From Rhytidiadelphus loreus (Eukaryota > Streptophyta > Bryopsida > Hypnales > Hylocomiaceae), in the NCBI GenBank assembly GCA_947034895.1, contig OX344764.1, positions 37,946,935-38,010,934 of the forward strand: a stretch of 64,000 nt of DNA, read 5' to 3'. The notes under the pieces were generated by a model that saw only the letters and a list, made by a program, of their open reading frames with translations, was not told the origin of the DNA and ran no database searches. The position numbers and the translations under genes were made by a program. Shown here piece by piece: positions 52,089-62,991 of this stretch (within the stretch, counting starts at the first letter, position 1; every line of letters begins with the position of its first letter).

Positions 52089-53284
52089 TCGTTGCCAATT
52101 GCACCATTTCAAAATAAATCTCTTACTTTTCAATAAGTAAAAGTACTCTTTTTTTCACCAATTTTTTTTCATTTCTAATTAAAATATGGATGAAGTTGCC
52201 AAATTTGAATAAAAAAGTGCATGAATATAATTGAAAAGTGTATTTCGGTCCAAAAGATAGATGAATGTAGAAACTCAGTGAATCACCAAATTCTAAGTGA
52301 TTGCCATCTAGGCACTTTCTCTGTTTTTCAAAAAAGTAAAAATAACTTGTGGTAGAATCCCTTATATATTAGAACTCCTTAACCCCTAAGCACTTGAGCA
52401 ACCATTTTTGGGTCATTGCCCAACTTTAGGCAGCATTTTTAGGTAGAAAAAAAGTTTTTTTTAATTTAAAAAAATACTAGATTGTCTTTCAATATTTTTA
52501 TTCAAAACTAAGATTGCTATAGTGAAACAAAAATTATAAGAAAAATAGCACAAAGAATTTAGAATTAGCCTAGTGTTGAAAAACTTACTATTTAGGAAAA
52601 GTGCTAATGTTTTTATTAATAAATCTTATACATTATTTCACAAATCAATAAAAAAACAATTTTGACCAATAAAAAAAATTCAAGTGCTGAAGATAGAAAT
52701 TATATTTTTGGTGAATTATTGAAGTTATATCTTCAAAATTCATTTGAAGAGAATCTAAAAATATTTTTTTATAATTTTGACCGTACAGATACTTTCTAAT
52801 TTTCATTCTCCACATTATCTTCTTTGATGCAAACTTCAAAAAAGTTATAGAACTTATTTGTCTAAACCCCTTAGGCTTTTAGGGGTTAGTCCCTAATAGC
52901 TCAAGCAACCATTGTGGAATTTTTCACGGTGAAGTTGTGTGGTGGAGGTGGGGGTGGAGGGCATGAATTAAAAAGTCAGCCAACCTATGTGATTTTTGTC
53001 CACCTCAAAAAAGGTAGATCCAAGGGGTTCAAGGAGAAGACAAGTGTTCCATTTTTATTTATTACAAACACTACTCTCATTTCAATGACTACTATGTACT
53101 GCAAGCTCCACTATGAATTGAAAAATATTTAGAATGTTGTGAAATTTTACATGTACATTTTGAACTCTCTTATCTTTCACTAAGCACAAAAAGGCATCAC
53201 TTCAAGTAGGGGAATGCTGGTACATGAGCGTGGAGCGTGGAGCTTGGAGCGGGGATTGGTGAGCGGGAAGGAATAGTTTTGGAA

Positions 53285-53690
53285 TATTTGATAAAATAAA
53301 TTGGAAAAAATGGATGAAAATATAGAAGAAAGTTTAGAAAAAAATGGATGAAAGTTAAAAGAGAATTACATGAAAAGGTCGTAAAAATGGATGAGAATTT
53401 AGGTTAAAATTTGGAAAATTGGGTTAAGATAAATGGATGAAGGTAGTTGAAGGAAATGGATGAAGGAAGTTCAAATAAATGGATAAAAGTGGATGAAAAA
53501 AGTGGATGAAAAAAGTGGGGAGAAAAACCGATGAAGGCAGTTGAAATACATGGATGAAACTCGTGAAAGTGGATTAAAAAAATGGATGAATGTAATATAG
53601 ATACTTGGATGAAACTCATAAAAGTGGATGAAGAAAATGGATGACAGTGGATGCATGAAAGGGATGTATAAAATGGATGATAATAGATTA
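53285..53690. repeat. Degenerate GGATGAA-type simple repeat array
   Basis: GTGGATGAA or ATGGATGAA recurs about every 15-30 bp over 400 bp in a purine-rich strand (A/G with few C). Likely a decayed minisatellite. Confidence 0.8.
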
Positions 53691-54374
53691 AAGTGGCTTG
53701 ATCAATTCTTCATTAGATTTGCTTTCTTCTTCATCCACATAAATTTGACATGCAACATATGGTGCAACATGATTCTCTTTATTATAATCGATTAAGAACT
53801 TTAGCAAAATAGAAACATTTGTTCACCCACACCCTCCCTCTTGGTACCAAGAGGGAGGTCTCAACTTCATTTGACTTGTATATTGCAAGCGAGATTACTA
53901 ACAATTGAATGGAATTTTGTAAACAAACTATTGAACTCACGGAGTGTGCATATAAAACCATCATGTGATTGGTCATTCGATAAAAACTTTGAAGGCTAAT
54001 TAATTTTTCCTATCTCTAATAGATTCCTGGATGAATACTTATGAATTGATGGATAGCCTATCAGGCCTAGGAAAGTGTCAATTAGATAACTATTTTGGAT
54101 ATAGACTTTCTATTTACATTATGGCATCAACACTAATAAACAAGGAAGTCATTCAAGAAGGTTGAAGAGGCATTGGGATGAATAGATATATGGACAAGGT
54201 AGTCAATCAAGATAGATTGTCACAATAGATCATAAACCTAGAACAACAAATAGTTCATGTCATTTCGAACACCAACAATATAGTACTATCGAATAATACC
54301 ATGATACAATATGAATGCTGAATATAATAGAAGAAATGTGAATCCATCACATGAAAAAAGAATACATTTCATTG

Positions 54375-57300
54375 TCAATCGGATGACATAGAAATACCCT
54401 CACTCTCTGATGTCTGCCTATTTGACTCGATAGCATAATCATCTATGAACTTTAGAACACGAGGATCAACTAGATGAGCCCTAGAACTAGGCCTAGGGTC
54501 AGTGGATACATACTCTCTGCATAGCAACTCAACATATTCGGGAAGTTCGTACATATTTGGTGGGCTTGGGAAGAAATTGGGATTTCCAAAAAATGGAACA
54601 TGTGAGATGGTTCTCACTTTTGCCACTTGCCTATACATACAAGTGAAGCAACATTAGTCTTTTTAGTCAACAAAAGTTTGATTTCAAATATGTGCATCAC
54701 TAAATAAGCTAGAAAGAAGACTTACTTACTGAAGAAAGATGTTTTCATTATAGGTTGGGCCGGCACATCATCCTCGTCAAGATCCTGAGTGTCAACTACA
54801 TGGCGTGTCATTGTGGTTTGAGGAACTACAGTTGGCCGAATGACAGGTTTGATAAGTGCATCAAAGATCGCCTTATCTTCCTCAAATGCCAAAATATGAC
54901 GCCGAGTGGCTCGGCATGCTTGAATGCTTGTTCCTGTATCCATTTCCAACATATGCCAAACCACGAGAGGATGTCAATCAAAACTAAAGGGTGTAAGAAA
55001 ATTTCCAGGAATTAACAAAATGTTGGGAAAAACACCTGTTCCTGCTGTGCAGTCAACTACAACAGATTCAGGTTCACAGCATCCCTCCACGAGCATGGCC
55101 ATGAATCCCGATGCCTTTTCCCGAGGTCCCCGCCATGGTTTGGCACCATTCATGGTGACGTCTTCTGCAAAACAGAAGTTTCGTAGGCAATCGTCTTTGC
55201 CTACAGTAACACCCACCTTTGCATGCGATGGAACATACTGAAAATGATAGTCGTCCTCAGTTTTAGGGCCAATGTTCTTTACCACGAGCGAGATGGCGAA
55301 GCGTTGAGTCTGCACAAAATTAAAAGTGAGATTTGAATGTTCATAATCTTAGATAGAAAAGAAATTATGATTGGATGGAAAAGGGCTAGTACCGTCTTCT
55401 TTGGATGAATAGGCGATGTCAAGTGAAGATGGTTCATGCCGCACCAGTCAAGAAGAATCTTGAACCCGTATTCCTTGCAACACCCAAGAAGTTGGCTTCT
55501 ATGTGGTTTAGAAGGAGATGGATACATTAGAAGAAGACCTCCGTTGTCTTGAAGGTAACCTTGAGCAAAGTCGAAGATTGGGACCAACCAATCTTCTGAA
55601 AACTGGTTCCAAGTAGGAATAGGACCAGGAGGAGCCGAGACGGTAGGTACATGAAGTCCTTCAGGAACGTCGACAATTATCAAATCCACCATAGGTTTTG
55701 TACTGAATACACCATCGAAATACCTTTGTTTGTCAGTGGCATGCTGCACCAAAACATTTGAATGACAAGAGGATAGTGAGAAAATGAAAAAAGTTCATTG
55801 GAGGGAGATGTTAAATTTGAACTGTTAGAAATCAAGTAATACAAGTTTCATTACCTTGTGTTACAAGGAAGACAAAATATGCCAAACAGAATCATGCAAA
55901 TACCATTGTTATGAAGGCTTCGACGTTGTCCATCGCCTTTTCGTCCGCAGGAAGAGCTCGCAATGAAATGTTCAAGATGCACTCGTTGATGTCATGGGCA
56001 TGATCCAAATTCAGAACAGTGGGCCTCAGGCCATGCACCAAGCGGTCCTGTGTGAGAGAAAAACTCGAGGAGGTGTCCTTCAAGTCAGCTGCACTTGTAG
56101 CTGGCATGGCAGTCTCAGCCTTCCTTTTTTTGCTTTTTTTGTTGGCCTTCTCTTCCTCCTTCTCAGCCTTCAAGGCCAACCTCTTCACCTTGATGTCTTC
56201 TGTCTTCTTTTTTGCCTCTTCTAGTCTCTCCAATTTCTTTTTGTCAGCTGCATCTCGTTTTGTGATAGCCTTAGCACGGGCCTCAACATCAAGTCCGGCG
56301 AATTCATCAAAATCTGCCTCCACAGGAGCATTCTCCTTCAATGACTTGAAAAGATTAGCCTCCTCAAGTGGAATGGATCCAATATTGCATTCAAGATACC
56401 AAGGGCAGGCTTGGAGATGTGGAGTCATCCAATTCCGTAGTTGCCAAGCTGAGAACATGCAGTCGTCTTTAGATCTATCCAACCAAGTCGTCATAAAAGG
56501 CGGCAAATCTTGTTTGGCAATGGCCTTCTTGGTATACAACTCATACATGAAATACCTGTTCAATTAAACCCGGAAAAGAATAAGTCATCTAATAATTATT
56601 CTAAGTAAATATGGAATCGTTTTCGTACTCACAATAGAAATCCAATGTTGCAGACTCTAGGACACATGAAAGGTCCTCTCGGTCCCGAGAGGAACCCAAA
56701 TAGGGTGATCATCTTGCACAAAGAGACATGACCTGTGAATGAAAAATAGTCTCGATATTAATGAATAAGAAGATATCACCTTATATTAATGAACATTGCA
56801 CAAAGTAATATGAGGAAAAAATAGACTTATGACTCCTGCAATTTGATGTTGGTATCATTATAACATATCAATCAATCCAATAATGGAGTGAGTGAAACCT
56901 GAAAATTAGCCGATGAACTGCAAGCATTGCCCCCTTGTAATCCTTGAAGGTGTCTGACTTCTTGAATGCGTCCTCCCCTCTGAACATGCCCGTGAACGCC
57001 ATATCCCAAACCTTCATTCTCCAACCCTCTAAATATTCTTTTAGAGTTACCGGCTCAGTGGGAATTGCCATATTTATTGGAATATTATCCGAACGAATAA
57101 TTGTGTCATACAACTCAGTAGCAGCATCCTCCAACTGCAAGCATACATGATCAAAAGTGAATTTTCATATGAAGTAGTATTGATTGGAAATGAAGTAAAG
57201 TGATGGAAAACGCAAAGAGCAGTCTAAATTTTAAAAAACTGTGATGTCTTGGAAAAATGTTAGAATGATAACAAGATGTCCTTACCCCTGAGTACCAGCA

Positions 57301-58809
57301 TGCCCTCGCTAAAAATAGCGCTAATTTTTCTTCATTCACCGGACGTGGTGGAAAACGGCGGGCCTCTCTAGTAGGTCCAGATGAGTTCAGCCACTTCAGC
57401 CACTTTACCTTTGACTCTGATGTAGCATTTGAAGTTGATATCATTTGCAACTTCTCAAGACTCAACTCGGAAGTAGCAAACAGATTCCAATGCCTTTCGA
57501 TCTGTGAGATGCAATGCCAAACTAGTTAGTGCATTTGAATTCCAATTAATATTCATGATGAATATGGTTTGATGAATTCCAACAAACCTCTTTTAGCCAT
57601 TCGGGTCCAAGAGCTGGGTTGGCGACTGAAACAATCTTGGATAGCTTCTTGTAGTACTTGTCAGTGGAATCTTTTATCGATGCCCTCATCGCCTTTGCAA
57701 CACCTTTTTTTGTCACTTCATCAGAAGGGGTATCTTCCTTGTACTTTCAAATAGCAATCTCCGCCGCCGCCGAGATTTCTTGCTGAGACACACATTTCAT
57801 GCAATTGGAAATGTTAATAGAATGAAGCAATATACTTAGACGACTCCTAGAAATGATTCAAGTACTTGAATTAATCTTACCTTGAATATGAAAGACGTGA
57901 AAACCTCAAGTGCCATGTTGTACCACTTTACACGTGTATTATTCTGGCATGTCTTCACTTCATCGGTTGTTAGAAGATCTTTAAACTTCTCAAGGTCCAT
58001 AACTCCGTACTTTTGAACACGGTATAGGGTATGCATGAAATTTGTCTTCACGTGATAACTCTCCGTTTGCCTGTATAAACAATCATGAAGTCAATTGTGG
58101 GAATACAAAATTTCCATAGTATTCACAAGATTGAAACATGTATACAATGTAAAAATAAAGATTATAAGCATTACTTGTTTATGTTATGCATTGCTTGCAT
58201 TGCCAATCCAGTTCGGTTTGCCATATCCAGCACAATGGAGTCCACCGAGATATGCCACCCCTTCTCTGTTGAGTGCAACCGTTTGATGTGGTTCATCCAT
58301 GCGATCCTCCTGTGATTTCCATCACACATGTAGAATTTATAGTCCACAAGATGTTTCACAACAGGTTGGGACCTCAGAAATGAATTGAATTCGTCATTGA
58401 CAGAATTCCAAATTGGCCCCCACGCTTCTTTTTCTTTAGTAGAAAACACCCCGGTATGCCCTTCCTCATTTGAGATTGACACGTAGAAGACTCTAGCCCC
58501 CTCTTCGTATCCACCACTGAACTGGTGTTCGAGTAGTGTCAAATCGCAAGATAGAGTCGGGCAGACCATGGGCATAGGAATCATTCGGCACAATGGGATC
58601 TTCATTCGAGACGCGTCCGTGGATGTCAATCTCAATCCATGTAGAATAGACACAGTGTCAATCTTTTGGGTCTTACGGATGTCATCTTCCAAGGCGTCCT
58701 TCAACACTCCAAGGGTCCCATTGTCATCTGAATTAAACTCTGAAATATTTTCAGGTTCGTCATCAACCTCCACTACTGATGAAATAGTGGCAGGATGTGG
58801 CTTGGCCAT
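54375..58809 (-). CDS. ParB-like domain fused to a beta-class DNA methyltransferase-like domain, possibly decaying
   Basis: Exons as read: 58809-58175, 58070-57881, 57782-57588, 57501-57286, 57134-56899, 56732-56633, 56555-55904, 55743-55393, 55309-55036, 54933-54726, 54630-54375. The first exon carries FYMCDGNHRRIAW, matching the ParB/sulfiredoxin-fold signature (DGxHR). The middle part holds a Lys/Glu-rich coiled stretch (about 56150-56280). The last exons give methyltransferase motifs in beta-class order: motif IV-like DLIIVDVPEGL, later KPW, then motif I-like VVVDCTAGTGTSIQA and HILAFEED. In this family motif IV is normally DPPY/W, here DVPE, so activity is doubtful. Two trouble spots: an in-frame TGA at 57747-57749 (avoidable only with a poor acceptor) and a phase mismatch between the exons ending at 56899 and starting at 56732. 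It may be a decaying copy. A further upstream exon (59215-58971) is possible. Confidence 0.62.
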
Positions 58810-59368
58810 GGACTGTGCCTATGTAGTCTCCTGTGATATTCAAAATACAATACACGACCATCGATTAGATACACAAATGACAGTTGTAAATCTATAGGAG
58901 TCATATTCTAAAATAAAAAATTATGTAACAATTGAACAAAAAATATATGTAAAATTACAGGGAAGCCTCGTCACAAATCAGGAATGCACTGGAAACTTAA
59001 TGACCTGTACTGTCTGCAACACAAAATATGAATGTCTGGATCAACAATTGAATACGATGAGACCTCATCTATGTCCCTAATTACATTATCTATACTCACA
59101 AATTGTCGCTCAGATTGCATGAAGATGACATTAACTTCTTTGCCACCGTCTATGGGCATCTCTAATATATTATCAACTTGACGTTCGTGGGTCTGCACTT
59201 CTGCTGATGCCATGCCCACCTGGTTCGGTATACAAATCATGTCAAATGTTAGTATTACTTCAAATCAACAAGAGATCAATTGTTTAGCTAGAACCGAAAC
59301 TAAGTATCTCCACGAGTAGGCAAAGCAAACCACAATTACGGAGCAGGCCTTTCCATTTGCCCTGGTCG

Positions 59369-60042
59369 GTCTCGGGACCGAGAAAGGGCCTCCGTGCCAC
59401 AACGCCCTGCTCACCGAACAGCCCCAATAAAGGCCTTATTCGTTATATTTGGACAAATGGTAGTCTCAATTTTATCCTCGACTCGAGGATAAATAGTCAT
59501 AACTATTCAATTTTGAGACTATTTGGAAATTTGAGACTCTAAAATATTACTATGTAAAAAAACCTTTCATTGCCAAAAGGTTGCAGTCTCAATTTATCCT
59601 CGACTCGAGGATAAACAGTCATAACTATTCAATTTTGAGACTATCTGGAAATTTGAGACTTTAAAATATTACTATGTAAAAAAAACTTTCATTGCCAAAA
59701 GGTTGCAGTCTCAATTTATCCTCGAATCGAGGATAAATCTATACAATTGTTTTAGGGAAAAAGTCTCAAAATCTGTCGATTGTCCAATTATAATGAATAA
59801 GGCCTTAATACAAAAATCACACACAACCCCGACACACAACAATTCACGTGTCACAATAATATAATGATATGGGGCAAGCCCATGCCTCCCTCACTGTCAG
59901 TCTCGGGACCGAGATGGGGCCTGATAGCCACAACGCCCTGCTCAACTTGACAACCCCGACACACAAATACACACGCCCTACATTGAATAAATAATTTGGG
60001 GCAAGCCCATCCCTTCCTCCCTGTCGGTCTCGGGACCGAGAC
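59369..60042. repeat. Left block of the GTCTCGGGACCGAGAC tandem array
   Basis: Cores lie at 59369-59384, 59900-59915 and 60027-60042. The last two are 127 bp apart, embedded in the same unit text as the right block (GGGGCAAGCCCATGCCTCCC before; CACAACGCCCTGCTCAA after). The first and second are split by an inserted 380-bp element. Confidence 0.85.
59428..59807. repeat. MITE-like insertion carrying 122-bp palindrome-bearing repeats
   Basis: TAAAGGCCTTATTCGTTATA (left) and its inverse TATAATGAATAAGGCCTTA (right) form 28-bp TIRs extending to TTGGACAA. Inside, a unit of about 122 bp repeats 2.7 times (AGTCTC at 59462, 59585, 59707), each with the palindrome TTATCCTCGACTCGAGGATA (the third copy differs by one base). 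It is inserted in the left array block. Confidence 0.8.
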
Positions 60043-60646
60043 AAGGCTTGAGAGCCACAATGCCCTACTCAACTATAATGCACTTGGAAAGATTTCTCTT
60101 CATTAATATTTGCTCCTCCCATAGCGGAATCTCATCATTCACAAGGGAGGGCATTAATACCGGTAGAATGCATTGTTCAACATGGTGGAATGCACCATAG
60201 AAATTTCTTTATCTTTTCGTCCTCAATGTATCTTTTTCATTGTGGTCCACTGCCATGGCAATTCCACTCTCATGTTTCATTGTCATAAATGTTCTCAAAA
60301 CCCTAGGAGTTACAAACAGGGATATCATACTACGCATATAAGATCCACAAAAATCAATCCAAGGCAGAATTCAAACTAATACCTAATTCACAGCAAAGAG
60401 AAGTTTGTAGGAAAATAAAGACCTCAATTCAAAGAACTTCAACACTGAGAATGAATAGCTTGGTCCATTTGAACCACAAATTGAATATAGAACAATGAAA
60501 CATACTTAGCAATCATTGAAATGGATCATTTATTGAAGACCTGGATATAGCCAGATTCAAGAATCTATATGACAATGCTAACAACTCTAATGAAAGCTTC
60601 AAGGAAACCTAAACTACTTGGTTACATGTTTGCTCAATGAAAACCT
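60043..60646. other. 3' flank of the recombinase gene
   Basis: Single-copy-looking AT-rich DNA between the left array and the recombinase stop codon. No gene or repeat recognised. Confidence 0.6.
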
Positions 60647-62614
60647 CTAATTATTTGAGGTAGAGTCAGACAATTTTTTTGAAGATATAGCAGCCTTCAA
60701 CAATCCTGCAGCATCAACATTAGAACCAATTTGAAGTATAATACAATTGTATAGATTGCTGAATGAATGGCCAGCCATGTTGTTTGTGGAACCGTGAACT
60801 TGGTAGTTGATTGGGCAATTCTTTTGCATCATCATCTGTTCTGCTTCGAGGAATACTGAATCCGGAAGATCAAAATAATCTGTGAAAACTTTAGGTCTCT
60901 CTATCTCTTGTTGAAGTGTTGCAGGCACCTTTTCCAAAGTGGAAAGTAGAAACGTTGCAGGTACTGTAGCTACAACATTCATCGAATGTGGAACTGATAC
61001 AGTATTTGGAGGAATATCACCAAGAATAGTACGGTCAATAATGGAGGCACTGGCCACCTGATGCTCTTGCAATTTTGCATAGGCATCGAGCTCATGTCTG
61101 TGAGCATCTTGGAATGTTAGAGGGCGACCAAACAATTGCTCACCACTAATAATCCTTTGAATAGCACGATCTCTGAGCATTTTATCCACAAGATTGTATT
61201 TCTCGTAACTTTCTGCATCCCTGTGGCCAGTGATGTCCATTCCATACCTCGTAGGCACAGAACCTTCCTGCATCCGAGTAATTCCTGTGGTCCTACCACT
61301 CTTGTTCGTAAGAGTCTTCTCAGCCAAGCCAGGTATACTTGTTGTCATTTTTTTTGTAACCGTTGCAAGAGTATTTCTACCTATAGGACCTTTCGAATAC
61401 CACACAGCATCTGTGACCTTCCACTTTGATAGTGCTGTCAAGAATAGTGGATGAGGACCGGATTCTCCAGGTGGCCAAGAAGGCCTATGAGAAGTCATTT
61501 TTTCGTAAGTCTCGATGACGTCTGCAACTTGACAATCAACGGCTTTCCGAATGTTGTTTACACCGCATCTTGTAACATCAGCCTTCACAGTCTTTGAAAG
61601 GCTAGGGCTATATCTCAAAACCTTTCCCATGACAGTGTGCTCAATGGAAAAATCTTCAACAATCGTTGCTCTCATTTCAGAAGGTGCTCTAATGAAGAAA
61701 TTTCTCGTACAATACCAGACAAATCTGTATGTCAAACCTGAAGGCGAATTAGGTTGACACATAGCTTGAGCCAATACACGAGTTTCTTCTTCAAACGTAA
61801 GACAATCAGATTTCTTCACTTTTTTTCCAAGGCCAGCCTTAAACGATCTTGCCACAGCTTCATCACCAGCCAATTTAGCTCGTTGATATCTCACATCAGT
61901 GAATATAAAGAATTTTTCACAAGGTTTGCTAGATTCAATAGCACGCTTGTTGCAACGTGCACGAATAATTCTACCAATACCACGTAAGAGTGAATTGATA
62001 CTCCCTGGAGGATATAGGGAGCCGTCACGCTTCCTGGCATCAAGTATAAAGTGAGCCAAAAGATCAACAAAAGGATTGAGGTCCTCCTGTTCAGAAAAAT
62101 CCTCAATCGACAATGAGATGTCAATCTTTTGTTCCACACGCCATTCGTCAAAAGTGTTCCGTGACCAATTCTCGCCATGTTTGCTTCTACGACGTCCTCC
62201 TTCATTTACAATCCGCATTTCATCGTGAGAATGAGGTACAAAACGGCGTTGAGAAGCTTCCGCTGTGTTACAATCTTTGTCATGATCACTGTCACTTTCT
62301 GTTGAAGATTGAAAAGAACCTATGGAGAGGGAGCAATTTGGAAGCACAACTTCCGGAACTACAACTGCTTGAGCAGATTGATTCGCTTTTGATGCACCAA
62401 AATCAGTAACGCAATCATCGTGCAAGGCCGCTTGTCTCTCATCTCGAAGCTCAATTCTAGGAACAATGCAAGAAACTTGAGGAAAATTCAAAATAGAAGG
62501 AGATTCAAACTCAGAATCAGACAATGAATCATGTGGAACGACAATATCTGCAACACGCAAGCGCTTCGTGACAACATCGTCATCCTCTCCACTCCGAACC
62601 CTAAGAAAAGCCAT
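60647..62614 (-). CDS. Tyrosine recombinase, Crypton/DUF3504 type
   Basis: Single uninterrupted frame, 655 residues from the ATG at 62614 (MAFLRVRSGEDDD). The frame opens 51 codons earlier, but that part is low-complexity repeat. An acidic N-terminal region of about 150 residues is followed by the core-binding part (WSRNTFDEWRVEQKI, then YPPGSINSLLRGIGRIIRAR), which resembles the N-terminal fold of Crypton and animal DUF3504 proteins. The catalytic part shows Arg candidates 304/309 (TRNFFIRAPSEM), then KSGRTTGITRM with Arg 441 (Lys 438 replaces the usual His), TGHRDAESYEKYN with His 464, and Tyr 473 nine residues later, the correct spacing for the nucleophile. Such enzymes cut and rejoin DNA through a covalent phosphotyrosine. 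It lies inside a tandem array and beside the ParB-methyltransferase gene on the same strand. The intact frame suggests recent activity or selection. It is not a phage integrase by sequence. Confidence 0.85.
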   Translation of the reverse strand: MAFLRVRSGEDDDVVTKRLRVADIVVPHDSLSDSEFESPSILNFPQVSCIVPRIELRDERQAALHDDCVTDFGASKANQSAQAVVVPEVVLPNCSLSIGSFQSSTESDSDHDKDCNTAEASQRRFVPHSHDEMRIVNEGGRRRSKHGENWSRNTFDEWRVEQKIDISLSIEDFSEQEDLNPFVDLLAHFILDARKRDGSLYPPGSINSLLRGIGRIIRARCNKRAIESSKPCEKFFIFTDVRYQRAKLAGDEAVARSFKAGLGKKVKKSDCLTFEEETRVLAQAMCQPNSPSGLTYRFVWYCTRNFFIRAPSEMRATIVEDFSIEHTVMGKVLRYSPSLSKTVKADVTRCGVNNIRKAVDCQVADVIETYEKMTSHRPSWPPGESGPHPLFLTALSKWKVTDAVWYSKGPIGRNTLATVTKKMTTSIPGLAEKTLTNKSGRTTGITRMQEGSVPTRYGMDITGHRDAESYEKYNLVDKMLRDRAIQRIISGEQLFGRPLTFQDAHRHELDAYAKLQEHQVASASIIDRTILGDIPPNTVSVPHSMNVVATVPATFLLSTLEKVPATLQQEIERPKVFTDYFDLPDSVFLEAEQMMMQKNCPINYQVHGSTNNMAGHSFSNLYNCIILQIGSNVDAAGLLKAAISSKKLSDSTSNN

Positions 62615-62628
62615 TGCGACGCTCTGAC

Positions 62629-62735
62629 GGAAGCGGAAAGCGCCGTCGCACAAAAGCGGAAAGCACCGTAGCACAAAAGCGGAAAGCACCCTCACAAAGC
62701 ACCCTCGCACAGAAGCGGCACAGAAGCAGAAAGAA
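62629..62735. repeat. Short tandem repeat upstream of the recombinase start
   Basis: AAGCGGAAAGC followed by GCCGTCGCACA or CACCCTCGCACA recurs about every 20-22 bp, four to five times, immediately upstream of the ATG on the minus strand. It probably lies in the leader or promoter. Confidence 0.75.
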
Positions 62736-62991
62736 ATCAAACTTGGAAAGAAATCTTTTACGTGCATTATGCAGAGGAAGCCCTCTCAGGTCGGGGGTCC
62801 CTGCATTTTCGGGCACGCCCTCGGGCTAACGCCCTCGATCTAGTGCCCTTAAATGTAGAAACCCCCTCCCCTCGAGGCCTTCCCCTATACTGATAGCCCC
62901 CACATACAAATACACACACCCCAACACACATCAATACACGCCCCACAATCAAATAATGATATAGGGCAAGGCGCAGCCTCCCTCCCGGTCG

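Larger units (their letters stand above)
50417..54374. other. AT-rich intergenic DNA with minisatellites
   Basis: No gene recognised. Open frames in 53404-53656 are translations of a simple repeat. The two repeat arrays inside are listed separately. Confidence 0.65.

Noticed and set aside
53404..53656. Minus-strand open frames rich in FIHPF
   Set aside because: Translation of the GGATGAA simple repeat.
62615..62767. Longer start of the recombinase frame (51 extra codons)
   Set aside because: The added part is encoded by a short tandem repeat and is Cys/Phe/Arg low complexity; the ATG at 62614 is the natural start.
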